Counted from the first letter of the stretch, positions 15,890 to 24,648 are shown. The stretch: 64,000 nt of DNA from UBA4744 sp963717135 (GCA_963717135.1 CAVQVN010000005.1:124001-188000), one strand, 5' to 3'. Program-made: numbers and translations. Notes: generated by a model from the sequence alone, not told the origin.

Positions 15890-16974
15890 GCGACGACCTG
15901 TTTGCCCGCCTCATTGAGCTGTTCAGCCAACCGGGACCGGTCAACTGGAAACTGGCGGGAGAAATCTCGCGTCATCTCGCCGGTCCGGTCGAGCCGATCG
16001 AGCCGTGGCTCGCCGAGGAGTACCGGGATCTGACGAGACTCGCCCAGATGAGGATCGCCGAAGTCACCAATCTCGACCTGGGAGATGCGATTGACGCCGT
16101 CCCGGTCGATCGCGCCACCTGGGCAGCCAGGAACCTGGAGAGCTTTCGCTATCTCGTAGAACCCCTGGCCGAAAAAATCGGTGTGGACGATGCCGGCGGC
16201 CCACTCGAGGGAATGATGGTTCCGCTGGGCCCGGCCATTCTCGGCGCACAAATGGGCACCATGATTGGCTTTCTCAGTCACCGGGTCCTCGGCCAGTTCG
16301 ACATCGGCCTCCCCACCGCCGAAGCCGGTGACCTCTACCTGGTCGTACCCAACATCGAAGCTTTCGCAGCCGAGAATCGTCTAGATACCCGCCAGGTTCG
16401 GTTGTGGGTAGCCCTCCACGAAGTGACCCACCAAGCGGAATTTGCCCAGCCGTGGACTCGACCTGAGCTTGTTGGTCTCATCGCCCGCTATCTCGATGGT
16501 CTGGAATTGGATCCAACCTCTCTGTACGAGAAATTGCAGGGCTTCTCGGACCCGGAGCAAATCGAGTCGTTGCTGAGCGATCCGACCGGTCTGGCAGGTC
16601 TCATCACCACTCCCGAACAACGCCCAATTCTCGATGCCATTCAAGCCTTCATGGCGGTGATGGAGGGCTACGCGGACTATCTGATGGATCGCGCTGCTCC
16701 GAAGATGCTCCCGGATCTGGGGCGAATGAGGGAGGCCATGAACCGGCGACGCGCCGAACCATCGCAAGGTGAACAGATCATCAACCGGATGTTGGGCCTG
16801 GAACTCAAACAAGAGCAGTACCGAGTAGGTGCCGAATTCTGTTCCGAGGTTGCCCGGAGATGGGGCGAGGATGCCCTCAACATATTATGGACCGCGGCCG
16901 AGTCCCTGCCGAGTCTCAACGAGTTGCGCGATCCCGTCGCCTGGGCCGCCAGGGTGCTCCTAGCGGAGATCTAA
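15886..16974 (+). CDS. DUF2342 zinc-dependent metalloprotease-like protein
   Basis: About 362 residues, GTG start overlapping the htrA-like stop. It matches the actinobacterial DUF2342 / F420-biosynthesis-associated family: MMVPLGPAILGAQMGTMIGF, LSHRVLGQFDIGLP, LYLVVPNIEAF, WVALHEVTHQAEF, MEGYADYLMD. The HEVTH (residues 178-182) supplies two zinc ligands, and the Glu of MEGYADY is a likely third. No signal peptide is visible, so it is probably cytoplasmic. Its substrate is unknown. Translational coupling to a membrane serine protease suggests a shared proteostasis role. Confidence 0.88.
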   Translation: MSDDLFARLIELFSQPGPVNWKLAGEISRHLAGPVEPIEPWLAEEYRDLTRLAQMRIAEVTNLDLGDAIDAVPVDRATWAARNLESFRYLVEPLAEKIGVDDAGGPLEGMMVPLGPAILGAQMGTMIGFLSHRVLGQFDIGLPTAEAGDLYLVVPNIEAFAAENRLDTRQVRLWVALHEVTHQAEFAQPWTRPELVGLIARYLDGLELDPTSLYEKLQGFSDPEQIESLLSDPTGLAGLITTPEQRPILDAIQAFMAVMEGYADYLMDRAAPKMLPDLGRMREAMNRRRAEPSQGEQIINRMLGLELKQEQYRVGAEFCSEVARRWGEDALNILWTAAESLPSLNELRDPVAWAARVLLAEI

Positions 16975-17003
16975 GTGGGAAGTGGGAGGCCAGGACGGGT
17001 TCC

Positions 17004-17216
17004 TCAGACTTCTAATTCTTTCCCCACATCCACGGGGTGAGCCTTCAGGAAGTCGAGGATCTCATCCCGGAAGAATTTGAACGTGCGGCCTCCCGGCAGA
17101 CGATAAGCCGGGATGCGACCCTCCCTCGCGTATTTGCGAACCATCTGCACGTTCATGCCGAGCAAATCCGCCACGTGAGCAGCGTCGAGAATCTGCGGGT
17201 AATCGTCGTTGGCCAT
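17004..17216 (-). CDS. BldC/excisionase-like small helix-turn-helix protein
   Basis: 70 residues, essentially one MerR-type winged HTH: ILDAAHVADLLGMNVQMVRKYAREGRIPAYRLPGGRTFKFFRDEILDFL. This is the layout of actinobacterial BldC and of excisionase-family DNA-binding proteins. AGGAG lies upstream of the ATG. It could be a developmental or stress regulator like BldC. No integrase is nearby, so an excisionase role is unlikely. The heptamer-flanked four-helix-bundle element starts 43 bp upstream, close enough to affect its promoter. Confidence 0.85.
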   Translation of the reverse strand: MANDDYPQILDAAHVADLLGMNVQMVRKYAREGRIPAYRLPGGRTFKFFRDEILDFLKAHPVDVGKELEV

Positions 17217-17233
17217 ATCAAACTCCTGAATGG

Positions 17234-17639
17234 TTACCGATAGTCTAGGGAAAAGAGTGTTCTTGGTTCTTGGTTGTTGGCATCGGTTCGAGAACTTCCA
17301 CCGATTGACCCGATGAGGGCTCCCGGTTTCCTTTGAACCTCGGTGGTCTGCTCGACGACGGCTTTGACGTCGCTCGGTCCGATCAGGAGGAGGTCATTGC
17401 ACAACTGCAATTGTGCTTCGAGTGCAAAGGCAGACCCCAAAGCCATCCGCAAGAACCGCGAGAAATCCTTGCCACCCCTTCCTGCACCTTCGGCGATGTT
17501 GGAGACAATGGAAACCGATGCTCTCCTCATCTGACTCGTCAATCCGAAGCACTGCCGGGAGATCCCGGCTCGCCAAGTAGACGGCCAACGTGAGCGCGTG
17601 TGCTTGCTGATCAACCCGACGAGTTCGGTAGTTCTGCAT
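17234..17639 (-). pseudogene. Frameshifted four-helix-bundle protein (S23 / Avd-like, TIGR02436 type)
   Basis: From the ATG at 17639 one frame reads MQNYRTRRVDQQAHALTLAVYLASRDLP. The continuation is in another frame: CFGLTSQMRRASVSIVSNIA, then EGAGRGGKDFSRFLRMALGS, AFALEAQLQLCNDLLLI and so on. Joined, they match the four-helix-bundle family first seen as 23S rRNA intervening-sequence proteins and related to Avd of diversity-generating retroelements. A single 1-nt gain (or 2-nt loss) near 17545-17565 explains the break. A sequencing error or programmed shift cannot be excluded. The reading frame ends by running through the left heptamer array to a TAA at 17234. Confidence 0.75.
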
Positions 17640-17747
17640 ATGTCCGTTGTACTCCGCGCCGGTGACAAACCGACTCTGAGGATCTCCAGCCATGCAACGG
17701 AACCAATAACGAAGAACCAAGAACTGAGAACCAAAAACAAGAACCAA
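17259..17747. mobile_element. Candidate element: four-helix-bundle gene between inverted heptamer arrays
   Basis: The left end reads GTTCTTG-GTTCTTG-GTTGTTG (17259-17279). The right end reads GAACCAA-TAACGAA-GAACCAA-GAACTGA-GAACCAA, then AAACAA and GAACCAA (17700-17747). GAACCAA and GTTCTTG are the same cyclic word on opposite strands, so the 489-bp unit has inverted array termini. The broken four-helix-bundle gene fills the space between them. No target-site duplication is obvious by eye. Confidence 0.5.
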
Positions 17748-17762
17748 TTACCCTTCGTATCC

Positions 17763-18755
17763 ATGAGCCAACAGTCACTTCGCCCACTGGGGCTGGGCGA
17801 GATCATCGACACCGCCTTCAAGATCTACACTCGCCATTGGCGAGCCTTGATGCTGCTGGTGGCGATCGTGGTGGTTCCGGCCGGGATCGCCTCATACTGG
17901 ATCCTGGATGCAGCCATCCCCCCCGATCTGACCCAGCAACTCAACGACCCCACCCCGGTCATTGATGAAGCGTTGCTAGAGCAGATGCTGGGTTTTATGG
18001 GAGCTGCCGTTCTCGCCGCAGTGATCCAATCGGCGGCCGCAGTCCTGGCCTCGGCCGGAAGTGTTCGGGCAGTTGCGGAGGTCTATCTGGGCACACCACC
18101 CGATTGGCGCTCCTCGCTCGCACTTGCCTGGCGTCGTCTGCCGGCCATCATCGCTACCGGACTGCTGATCATCGCCGCCATCGGCGCCTTGAGCGCCGGC
18201 GTCTGGTTGGTGGCGGGCATCACATCCTCGGCGTCGGGCGCCCTGGCGCTCTTGGCGCTGGTCGTTTGGTTGGTGGTCGTGCCGTGGTTGGCCATCTCAT
18301 GGGCTCCCGCCATCCCCGTCCTCGTCGTGGAAGGTATCTCTCCTGCCGAAGCACTGGGCCGATCGTTCAATCTCGTGAGGGGCCGCTGGTGGCCTACCTT
18401 TGGCACTTTGCTGACCACGTGGTTGATCGTTGCCGTGCTGGGCGGCGTCGCTTCCCGCATTCTGCAAGCGTTCGTGCCAGACGGCGGCGGGGTCTTCGCC
18501 GGAATGGCGGTATCGGTGGCTATCTCCGTGGTGACGACACCGTTCGTTGTTTTGGTCCTCGCCGTGTTGTATTTCGATCTCCGCGCCCGGCGTGAGGTAT
18601 TCGATCTTGGAAGACTGTCCATGGACATCGGCGCGCCACTTCCTTCGAACCTCGGCGAATCACCCCCATCTCCTCTCCCCCCAACCCCCGACCGAAGTGA
18701 CTGGCCTCCTCTGCCGCCGGATACGGATGGGCGGGAGGTCCCGCCCACGGAGTAG
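17763..18755 (+). CDS. Polytopic membrane protein (glycerophosphoryl diester phosphodiesterase membrane-domain type)
   Basis: 330 residues from the ATG at 17763, starting MSQQSLRPLGLGEIIDTAFKIYTRHWRALMLL. This is the hallmark opening (RPLxLGEIxDxAFxxYxxH) of a family often annotated as the GDPD membrane domain. About six hydrophobic segments follow, then SFNLVRGRWWPTFGTLL and a proline-rich cytoplasmic tail. No catalytic domain is present, so its role is unknown. The longer frame from 17598 only translates the repeat element. A perfect 9-bp inverted repeat (18728-18747) lies within its last codons. The bpa start lies 22 bp after the stop. Confidence 0.75.
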   Translation: MSQQSLRPLGLGEIIDTAFKIYTRHWRALMLLVAIVVVPAGIASYWILDAAIPPDLTQQLNDPTPVIDEALLEQMLGFMGAAVLAAVIQSAAAVLASAGSVRAVAEVYLGTPPDWRSSLALAWRRLPAIIATGLLIIAAIGALSAGVWLVAGITSSASGALALLALVVWLVVVPWLAISWAPAIPVLVVEGISPAEALGRSFNLVRGRWWPTFGTLLTTWLIVAVLGGVASRILQAFVPDGGGVFAGMAVSVAISVVTTPFVVLVLAVLYFDLRARREVFDLGRLSMDIGAPLPSNLGESPPSPLPPTPDRSDWPPLPPDTDGREVPPTE

Positions 18756-18777
18756 CCTGATTCTGGAGGCAGAAACC

Positions 18778-19239
18778 ATGACCGAACAGCCCGTCCAACC
18801 AGAAATCGTCGGTGCCCCTGCGACCGATGCCGATGAGCCGTCAACGATCAGTCAGCCCACCAAGCTGATAAGGATCGCCTCGATGACTCGCGCCACCCTC
18901 GATGAAGTACGCCAGGCACCACTGGATGAGGCAGGGCGCAAACGACTGCAAGAGATCTACCGGCGGTCCCTCGACGAGCTGAAAGAGGTTCTATCGCCTG
19001 ATTTGTGCGAAGAACTCGACGAGGTTTTCCTGCCGCTCACCTCCGACGTTCCGTCCGAATCGGAGCTACGGATCGCCCAGGCCCAGCTGGTCGGATGGCT
19101 GGAAGGCTTGTTCCACGGTATCCAGGCGAGCCTGTGGAGCCAGCAAGCGATGGCCCAGGCGCAGCTGGCCGAGGTCCGCCAGCGGAAGGCCCTCGAGGGG
19201 CATCAAGACGACAAGTCGTACCCGGGCACCTACCTGTAA
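18778..19239 (+). CDS. bpa: Bacterial proteasome activator Bpa (DUF2587)
   Basis: 153 residues with GGAGG 8 bp before the ATG. After a disordered N-terminus it has the Bpa helical core (RIASMTRATLDEVRQAPLDE, LQEIYRRSLDELKEVLS, PSESELRIAQAQLVGWLEGL, FHGIQASLWSQQAMAQAQL) and ends in GTYL, close to the GQYL tail with which Bpa docks on the 20S proteasome. Bpa is an ATP-independent ring that feeds unfolded proteins to the proteasome. Its presence implies that this organism has a 20S proteasome, although no prcBA genes are in the window. Confidence 0.92.
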   Translation: MTEQPVQPEIVGAPATDADEPSTISQPTKLIRIASMTRATLDEVRQAPLDEAGRKRLQEIYRRSLDELKEVLSPDLCEELDEVFLPLTSDVPSESELRIAQAQLVGWLEGLFHGIQASLWSQQAMAQAQLAEVRQRKALEGHQDDKSYPGTYL

Positions 19240-19260
19240 ACGCACTGCCAAGTCTCAAGG

Positions 19261-21624
19261 GTGGGTGGACCCCTTCCGATAACGGTTCTGATGGCTTCGC
19301 CTCCCGCGCCCTCTGCCACGGTGGGATTGGAGCACCTGACTAACCGGGTGCTCAATCTTCGCATTGCTGCCTATGCGCTGACCACTGTTGGTTCGGTGAT
19401 TGTGGCGACCGCATCCAACTCAGAACGCGCCGCCGTCCTGTCCCTACTGGCAGGCCTGGTTTTGATGTTCTCGGTCGCTCTGCGTGCATCATTCCGCGGA
19501 AGTCTCGAAGTGGTTTTGACGATCGATGCACTCGGGGCAGCAACCCTTTGGTGGATGTTCGGCTCGGTGGCCGCCGTCGATTTTGTGCTCTTCTATGTCG
19601 TTGCCACCGCGGCTCTCCTGCTCCCCAAAGCACCTGCCGTGAGGATCACCGGCATCCTGGTTTTGACGACGCTGATCCAGCTGGTGCTCCACTTGCCGGA
19701 TGTTTCTCCAGCATTGCCGCTCTTCCACCTGCCTGAAGGTGGCACGCCAACCGAAGGGATCCTGTCGCGGGCGATCCTGGTGGTCGGAGCAGGCGTCATG
19801 TTCTTCACCATCGCCAGAACGATCCATCGGTCCCAGAAGGCGACCGTCGAGAGCGAGGAACGATTCCGCAATCTCGTCGAAGCTTCTCCCGATGCAATCC
19901 TGGTCCACAACGGATCGGCAATCCTCTTCGCCAATGAGTCGACCGCCGAGTTGGTTGGGGCCCTCAGCCCCACCGACCTGCTGGGCGCTCCACTCGAGTT
20001 CTTCATCCACCCTGACTCTCTCGAGTCTGCCCGGCGCGACATCGCCCGGGTCCTCCATGGCGAAACGGTGGAAGGGTCGAGGATGACGCTAATCCGCCTC
20101 GATGGAGCGGTAATCCATGTTGAGAACGTCTCCCGTCCCATCACCTACAGGTCAGAGCTCGCTTCCCAAGTGATCCTGCGGGATATCACCGACCACCATC
20201 TCGCCCATCAGGCGCTGCTCGAGAGCGAGGAACGCTACAGGAGCCTGTTTCAGGGCATCCCCACCCCCCTTTATCGCACCACCCCGGACGGCCGGATCCT
20301 CGAAGCCAACGCCGCCCTGGTGTCGCTCCTCGGGTACCCGGATGAAGCCTCCCTTCTCGATCTGGAGGTTCGCGACGCCTACGCCCGGCCGTCGGACCGC
20401 ACGGCCAGCCAGGAAATCCTCGAAAGGGAGGGCTCTCTCGAACACCATGAGCATGAGTTGGTACGCCACGATGGCACCCATATCTGGGTCAGCGACAGCT
20501 GCCGGATCGTCTCCGATTCCGACGGCGCGGTCCTGTACTACGAAGGAGCCATGGTCGACATCACCCAGCGCAAGCAAGCCGAGGACACGACCCGCCGCTT
20601 GATCCGTATCCTCGAGGCCACCCCGGACTTCGTGGCCATCGCCGATGAGCGGGGTCACTTCCAATATGCCAATCAGGCCGCCCGCAGTTTCGCCGGAGTC
20701 CCCGCCGACGGGGACGTTCGGGGCTTGAGAGTACGAGAGGTGCTGGCCATCGAAGAAGCAGAAACGATTGCAGACATCCTGCGAAGCGATGTCTGGAGCG
20801 GAATACTGGCGCTCCGACGTCCGGACGGGTCGCACACTCCCGCCTCGACGGTGGTAATCAACCACCGCGACGAACAAGGCAATATCGAATACTTCTCGGC
20901 AGTGGCTCGCGACATCTCCGAGCGAATTGCGGCAGAGGCACGGCTGGAACAGTTGGTTCGTTCCAAGGACGATTTTGTCGCCTCCGTCTCGCACGAGCTG
21001 CGTACGCCACTCACCGCAGTCGTCGGGCTCACTCAAGAACTGCGGGATGGGTGGAATCGTTTCACAACCGAGGAAACGACCGAGTTCGTCTCGCTCATCG
21101 CCGACCAAAGCGCCGAAGTCGCCAACATCGTCGAGGACTTGCTCGTTGCGGCGCGCGCCGATATCGGCAAGATTGCCATCTGCACGATGGAAACCCATGT
21201 TGGTCAGCAAATCGATGCGGTTCTGGCCGCCCTTGGCATGAACGACAGCACCAGGATCACCGTCCGATCCGGAGAAGACGACCGGGCCCTGGCCGACGCC
21301 ACCCGGGTACGACAAATCATCCGCAACCTTCTCACCAACGCATACAGGTACGGTGGAAACAAGATCGAACTATCGGTGCACCGCAATGATGGCACGGTGC
21401 TGGTCACCGTCGCAGACGACGGACCGGGAGTGCCGGTCGAACGCCGCGAGTCAATCTTCGAACCCTACGAACGCGCTCACACCGTGAGTACCCAACCTGC
21501 TTCAGTCGGACTGGGGTTGACAGTCTCGCGCCAACTCGCCCGATTGATGGGCGGCGACCTGACCTATACAGCCGGGTCGAGTGGAAGCTCCTTCGAGCTT
21601 TCGCTGCCCGCCTACTCTGAATAG
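19261..21624 (+). CDS. Membrane-bound multi-PAS sensor histidine kinase
   Basis: 787 residues if the GTG at 19261 is used; an ATG at 19291 is the alternative and neither has a strong ribosome binding site. It has a six-helix-like membrane region (about residues 25-185), three PAS domains (about 200-315, 325-445, 447-560), a HisKA domain with phospho-acceptor His578 (VSHELRTPLTAVVGLT), and an ATPase domain with RNLLTNAYRYGG (N box), VADDGPGVP (G1) and VGLGLTVSRQLARLMGG (G2). It should autophosphorylate in response to a signal sensed by membrane or PAS domains. No response regulator is adjacent, so it is an orphan kinase here. Confidence 0.9.
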   Translation: MGGPLPITVLMASPPAPSATVGLEHLTNRVLNLRIAAYALTTVGSVIVATASNSERAAVLSLLAGLVLMFSVALRASFRGSLEVVLTIDALGAATLWWMFGSVAAVDFVLFYVVATAALLLPKAPAVRITGILVLTTLIQLVLHLPDVSPALPLFHLPEGGTPTEGILSRAILVVGAGVMFFTIARTIHRSQKATVESEERFRNLVEASPDAILVHNGSAILFANESTAELVGALSPTDLLGAPLEFFIHPDSLESARRDIARVLHGETVEGSRMTLIRLDGAVIHVENVSRPITYRSELASQVILRDITDHHLAHQALLESEERYRSLFQGIPTPLYRTTPDGRILEANAALVSLLGYPDEASLLDLEVRDAYARPSDRTASQEILEREGSLEHHEHELVRHDGTHIWVSDSCRIVSDSDGAVLYYEGAMVDITQRKQAEDTTRRLIRILEATPDFVAIADERGHFQYANQAARSFAGVPADGDVRGLRVREVLAIEEAETIADILRSDVWSGILALRRPDGSHTPASTVVINHRDEQGNIEYFSAVARDISERIAAEARLEQLVRSKDDFVASVSHELRTPLTAVVGLTQELRDGWNRFTTEETTEFVSLIADQSAEVANIVEDLLVAARADIGKIAICTMETHVGQQIDAVLAALGMNDSTRITVRSGEDDRALADATRVRQIIRNLLTNAYRYGGNKIELSVHRNDGTVLVTVADDGPGVPVERRESIFEPYERAHTVSTQPASVGLGLTVSRQLARLMGGDLTYTAGSSGSSFELSLPAYSE

Positions 21625-21804
21625 CTACGAGCTGCGGGCCGTCTTGTGAATGGGCCGCAGCATCGCACCGGACAATGAGCTGACATGCCCGTCGTCCCAG
21701 AGCACCTCGACGTTGTCACCATGGACTTTGATCACCTTGCCGGTACGACCCGTCTGACCGACCTTCTTCGTGAGTTCACGAACGTGCATTCCACTCCGCA
21801 ACAC
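21625..21804 (-). CDS. Small conserved-looking protein with KOW-like beta fold, unknown function
   Basis: About 59 residues: a short lead-in, then MHVRELTKKVGQTGRTGKVIKV, HGDNVEVLWDDGHVSSLSGA and MLRPIHK. The VGQTGRTGKVIKVHGDNVEVLWDDG part resembles a small SH3/KOW barrel such as those that bind nucleic acid or ribosomal parts. I set the start at the GTG at 21804 because AGGAGG lies 8 nt upstream. A longer frame to 21846 runs into repeat DNA. It is convergent with the histidine kinase gene, and no partner gene is evident. Confidence 0.6.
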   Translation of the reverse strand: MLRSGMHVRELTKKVGQTGRTGKVIKVHGDNVEVLWDDGHVSSLSGAMLRPIHKTARSS

Positions 21805-21840
21805 GCTGGTCACCTCCTGGATCGAAGTATACGGAAAGAG

Positions 21841-21936
21841 AGTCATCAGTCGTCAGTCATCAGTCGTCAGTCGTCAGTCGTCAGTCGTCAGTCTGAAGAC
21901 CGATAGGAATGCCGCAGGCAGACCGACTGACAACTC
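21841..21936. repeat. CAGTCGT heptamer array with a short inverted partner
   Basis: Seven consecutive 7-bp units run from 21847 to 21895 (CAGTCGT, CAGTCAT, four further CAGTCGT, CAGTCTG). A shorter opposed arm GACCGACTGACAAC lies at 21921-21934, about 25 bp away. The array sits between the start of the small KOW-like gene and the 3' end of the ClC channel gene. Confidence 0.85.
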
Positions 21937-21956
21937 AAGGGGCGGACCGCCGACAG

Positions 21957-24020
21957 CTACTCGTCGTCCTCCGGTGGCTCGACGATCGGGATCTCTGCCG
22001 TTGGTTCGTCACCGGTGGCGTTGAGCCGGTCGATAACCGTCCGATGGGCTGCCGGCGTACCAAACGCGGTCAACACATCGTCCCGGACCACCTTGGTGTT
22101 GCCGGTGGGAACGTAGACCACCCGGCCCCGGCGCACGGACACAATCGTACAACCCTCCGGCCAACTGACCTCCCGGAGGAACTTGCCGTCCGCCATCGAC
22201 CCGGGCGGAATCCGAAAATCAAAGAACTCGGCTCCGGGATGGGTACGCCGTCGCAATCGGTCGCGAGCCAATTCGTGGTGGGTCTTCTGGCTCAAAGCGC
22301 GGTGATAGGCACGCACTGCGTCCTCCCGCCGGAACATTCCCACTACCCGGGAAACGTCATCCTGTGCGACCACCGGCAGGCGCCCTACCCCGAGAGCGGC
22401 CATTCGCTCGAGCGCCATGCTGACCGGGGTATTTGGCGACACCGTTACCGGACGGCGGGTCATCACCTCGGCCACTTTGATCGAATCGGGCGGCCCATGA
22501 GCCCGCAGCACGTCGTTGATGCTGACGATGCCGACCAGCCGGTCGTTCTCGTCGAGCACTGCGGCCCCATGCCGCCGGCCCCTATCGAGAATCTCCTGAA
22601 CCTGGCGTATCGGCATGCCCACCGGCACCGTCAGGGGATTGAGCGACATGACGTCGCCGACTTTCACCGTATCGAGCACGTCCACCTCACTCGATCTCAC
22701 CAGTTGGATCCCTCGCTTGGCGAGTGGCAACGTGTACACAGATTCGGGGTGGATCACGTCGGTGATCAAGGTGGCCAATACGACGGCCAGCATCAGAGGC
22801 AGTACCAGACCGTAGTCCTGAGTGATCTCAAAGACGATGAGAATCGCAGTGAGCGGCGCTCTGGCCACCGCCGCGAAAGTCGCGGCCATCCCGACCACCG
22901 CGAAAGCGCCGGGTCGCAGTGGGGAAATACTGGATGGCCAGACCAGAGAGACCAGCTCGCCGTAGGCGGCTCCGAGCGTCGCACCGATGAACAAGCTCGG
23001 CATGAACGCGCCACCGGACGCACCCGAGCCGATGGTCACCGACGTGGCGACGATCTTCATGACTGCCAGGAGCAGCAAGATCCACCACAACTCCTGCCCG
23101 AGCAAGCTGAAGTCCAGCACCTCGGCGACAAAAGCCTGACCGGTGGACAGAATGTTGGGCTCAAATACGCCGATTCCGGCGACGAGTAACCCGGCGACCA
23201 CCGGTCGTAGCCACCCACGTTTTCCAAGCCGCTCGCCCAGATTCTCGGTCAAATGAAGCATTTTGAGAAGGCCGTATCCGGCGATGACGGCCAGCAACCC
23301 GACTCCGGCGTACAACAACAATTCGCGGGGATCGATGACGCCGTATCGGGGCGCTCGCAACAGTTCTTCGGATCCGACCAGGCTTTCGTTGGTTACAGCC
23401 GCGGCCACGGAAGCCACCACCACTGCACTGAGATGCCGTACCGAGAAAGTCCGCAGCATTACTTCCATCGCGAAGAGCATCCCGGCTATGGGGGCGTTGA
23501 AGCTGGCGCCGATCGCCGCCCCGGCGCCGGCGGCGACCAGGCTTCTGATCTTGTCCTCACCCAAACCGGTTCGGCGGGCGACCGATGATCCTATCGTTGC
23601 TCCGATCTGGACTATCGGTCCCTCTCTTCCGGCCGAACCTCCCCCGCCGAGGGTGAAAGCGGTCGCCAGGATCTTGAGTGGTATGGAGCGTGTGGGCAGA
23701 TATCCGGCGTGGACGGCCAGTCCAATGGTTGCTTCGGGTACACCGTCCCCCGCTACCTCGGGGGCGAGCTTGGCGCCCACCCACCAGGCTGCCAGCAGAC
23801 CAAGAGGAACACTCGCCAGAACGGCATACCGGCCGGCACCGGTGCTCTCGGCAGCCCAATCGAAACCGTCGCCAACCCATTCGATCGCCCAGATGAGCAA
23901 CGCAGCGCCGGCACCGACCAGGACACCCACCAGCAGCGACAGGCCCAGAAACCGGGCAGTCTCGAATTGAGCCGAGGCGAATCTCCTGGAATGCTCTTCA
24001 CGAAGTTTCTCTGTGGCCAT
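21957..24020 (-). CDS. ClC-family chloride channel/antiporter with CBS and TrkA-C-like domains
   Basis: About 687 residues from the ATG at 24020; an upstream frame to 24080 is possible. Motifs in order are AGDGVPEATIGL, GREGPIVQIGA (about 131-141, holding the external gating glutamate), and GASGGAFMPSLFIGATLGAAYG, all lining the anion pathway. After the membrane part come two CBS domains (VGDVMSLNPLTVPVGMPIRQ... and VAEVMTRRPVTVSPNTPVSM...), then a TrkA-C-like regulatory tail (EFFDFRIPPGSMADGKFL). It moves Cl- across the membrane, with nucleotide or ion sensing probably in the cytoplasmic part. It is divergent from the nitrobindin-like gene. Confidence 0.92.
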   Translation of the reverse strand: MATEKLREEHSRRFASAQFETARFLGLSLLVGVLVGAGAALLIWAIEWVGDGFDWAAESTGAGRYAVLASVPLGLLAAWWVGAKLAPEVAGDGVPEATIGLAVHAGYLPTRSIPLKILATAFTLGGGGSAGREGPIVQIGATIGSSVARRTGLGEDKIRSLVAAGAGAAIGASFNAPIAGMLFAMEVMLRTFSVRHLSAVVVASVAAAVTNESLVGSEELLRAPRYGVIDPRELLLYAGVGLLAVIAGYGLLKMLHLTENLGERLGKRGWLRPVVAGLLVAGIGVFEPNILSTGQAFVAEVLDFSLLGQELWWILLLLAVMKIVATSVTIGSGASGGAFMPSLFIGATLGAAYGELVSLVWPSSISPLRPGAFAVVGMAATFAAVARAPLTAILIVFEITQDYGLVLPLMLAVVLATLITDVIHPESVYTLPLAKRGIQLVRSSEVDVLDTVKVGDVMSLNPLTVPVGMPIRQVQEILDRGRRHGAAVLDENDRLVGIVSINDVLRAHGPPDSIKVAEVMTRRPVTVSPNTPVSMALERMAALGVGRLPVVAQDDVSRVVGMFRREDAVRAYHRALSQKTHHELARDRLRRRTHPGAEFFDFRIPPGSMADGKFLREVSWPEGCTIVSVRRGRVVYVPTGNTKVVRDDVLTAFGTPAAHRTVIDRLNATGDEPTAEIPIVEPPEDDE

Positions 24021-24127
24021 GGTCACCCGAGGCAGAAGACGGTGATCGACCAACTTAGTACTCCCCAGAAGGACAACCACCGCGGTCGGGTTTACCCTAG
24101 ATCCGACTCCAAGGAGGTCAATGGATC

Positions 24128-24604
24128 ATGAGCGACACCGACCTGCATCCGGCCGTGCAACCCCTGGCCTTTTTACTCGGCCGCTGGAAGGGTGAAGGCA
24201 AGGGCCAATACCCCTCCATTGAACCGTTTTCCTACGGCGAAGAGATCGAGTTCTCCCACAACGGCAGGCCATTCCTTTTCTACCTGCAAAGAACCTGGAA
24301 TCTCTCCGACGGGTACCCGATGCATTCGGAAACCGGGTACGTACGACCCGTGGCTGAGAGCCAGATTGAAATGGTGCTCGCTCAGCCGAGCGGCATCACC
24401 GAGATTCTCGCCGGCACTCATTCAGGTTCGAATATCGAATTGGCCAGCACCCTGGTAGGGGTCAGCCCGACGGCCAAGCAGGTTTCCGCCGTCAGGAGGA
24501 TCATTGAAGTGACTGGAAAGGCCCTCAACTACACATTGGACATGGCCGCGGTCGGCCAGGAGATGAGCATTCATCTACGAGCTCAGCTGGAGAAGGTGGA
24601 TTGA
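24128..24604 (+). CDS. Nitrobindin-like heme-binding beta-barrel protein (FABP family, DUF1794)
   Basis: 158 residues. The diagnostic N-terminal motif GRWKGEGKGQYP (GxWxGxG) and the pattern FSYGEEIEFSHNGRPFLFYLQRTW...SETGYVRP match bacterial nitrobindins, ferric-heme proteins that bind NO and isomerise peroxynitrite. AAGGAGG lies upstream of the ATG at 24128. A separate ATG 7 bp upstream is out of frame. The proximal heme ligand would be a histidine near the C-terminus. MSIHLRAQLEKVD supplies one, which I take as likely but not certain. Confidence 0.87.
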   Translation: MSDTDLHPAVQPLAFLLGRWKGEGKGQYPSIEPFSYGEEIEFSHNGRPFLFYLQRTWNLSDGYPMHSETGYVRPVAESQIEMVLAQPSGITEILAGTHSGSNIELASTLVGVSPTAKQVSAVRRIIEVTGKALNYTLDMAAVGQEMSIHLRAQLEKVD

Positions 24605-24610
24605 AGCCAT

Positions 24611-24648
24611 CCCCCCCACCCCGACGAGGAAAGCGAGTCGGGAGGGGG
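24611..24648. repeat. G-rich palindromic repeat resembling the DUF559-linked units
   Basis: CCCCCACCCCGAC, then GAGGAAAGCGAGTCGGGAGG and GGG. The arms CCCGAC/GTCGGG and CCCC/GGGG pair around GAGGAAAGCGA. The GAAAGCGAGTCGG part matches the variable-loop side of the 70-bp repeats near 6.2 kb. It lies 7 bp past the nitrobindin-like stop and may double as a terminator. Confidence 0.6.

Noticed and set aside
17004..17216. Excisionase of a mobile element
   Set aside because: The small HTH resembles excisionases, but there is no integrase and the BldC-like length and context fit a housekeeping regulator better.
17545..17565. Programmed frameshift in the four-helix-bundle gene
   Set aside because: No slippery heptamer or downstream structure is obvious, so a plain frameshift mutation or sequencing error is the simpler reading.
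18728..18747. Perfect 9-bp inverted repeat as a terminator before bpa
   Set aside because: It lies within the last codons of the membrane protein gene and lacks a T run. It may be incidental, so I did not list it as a terminator.
21841..21895. CRISPR-like array
   Set aside because: Units are contiguous 7-mers with no spacers and no cas genes are present. This is tandem repeat DNA.
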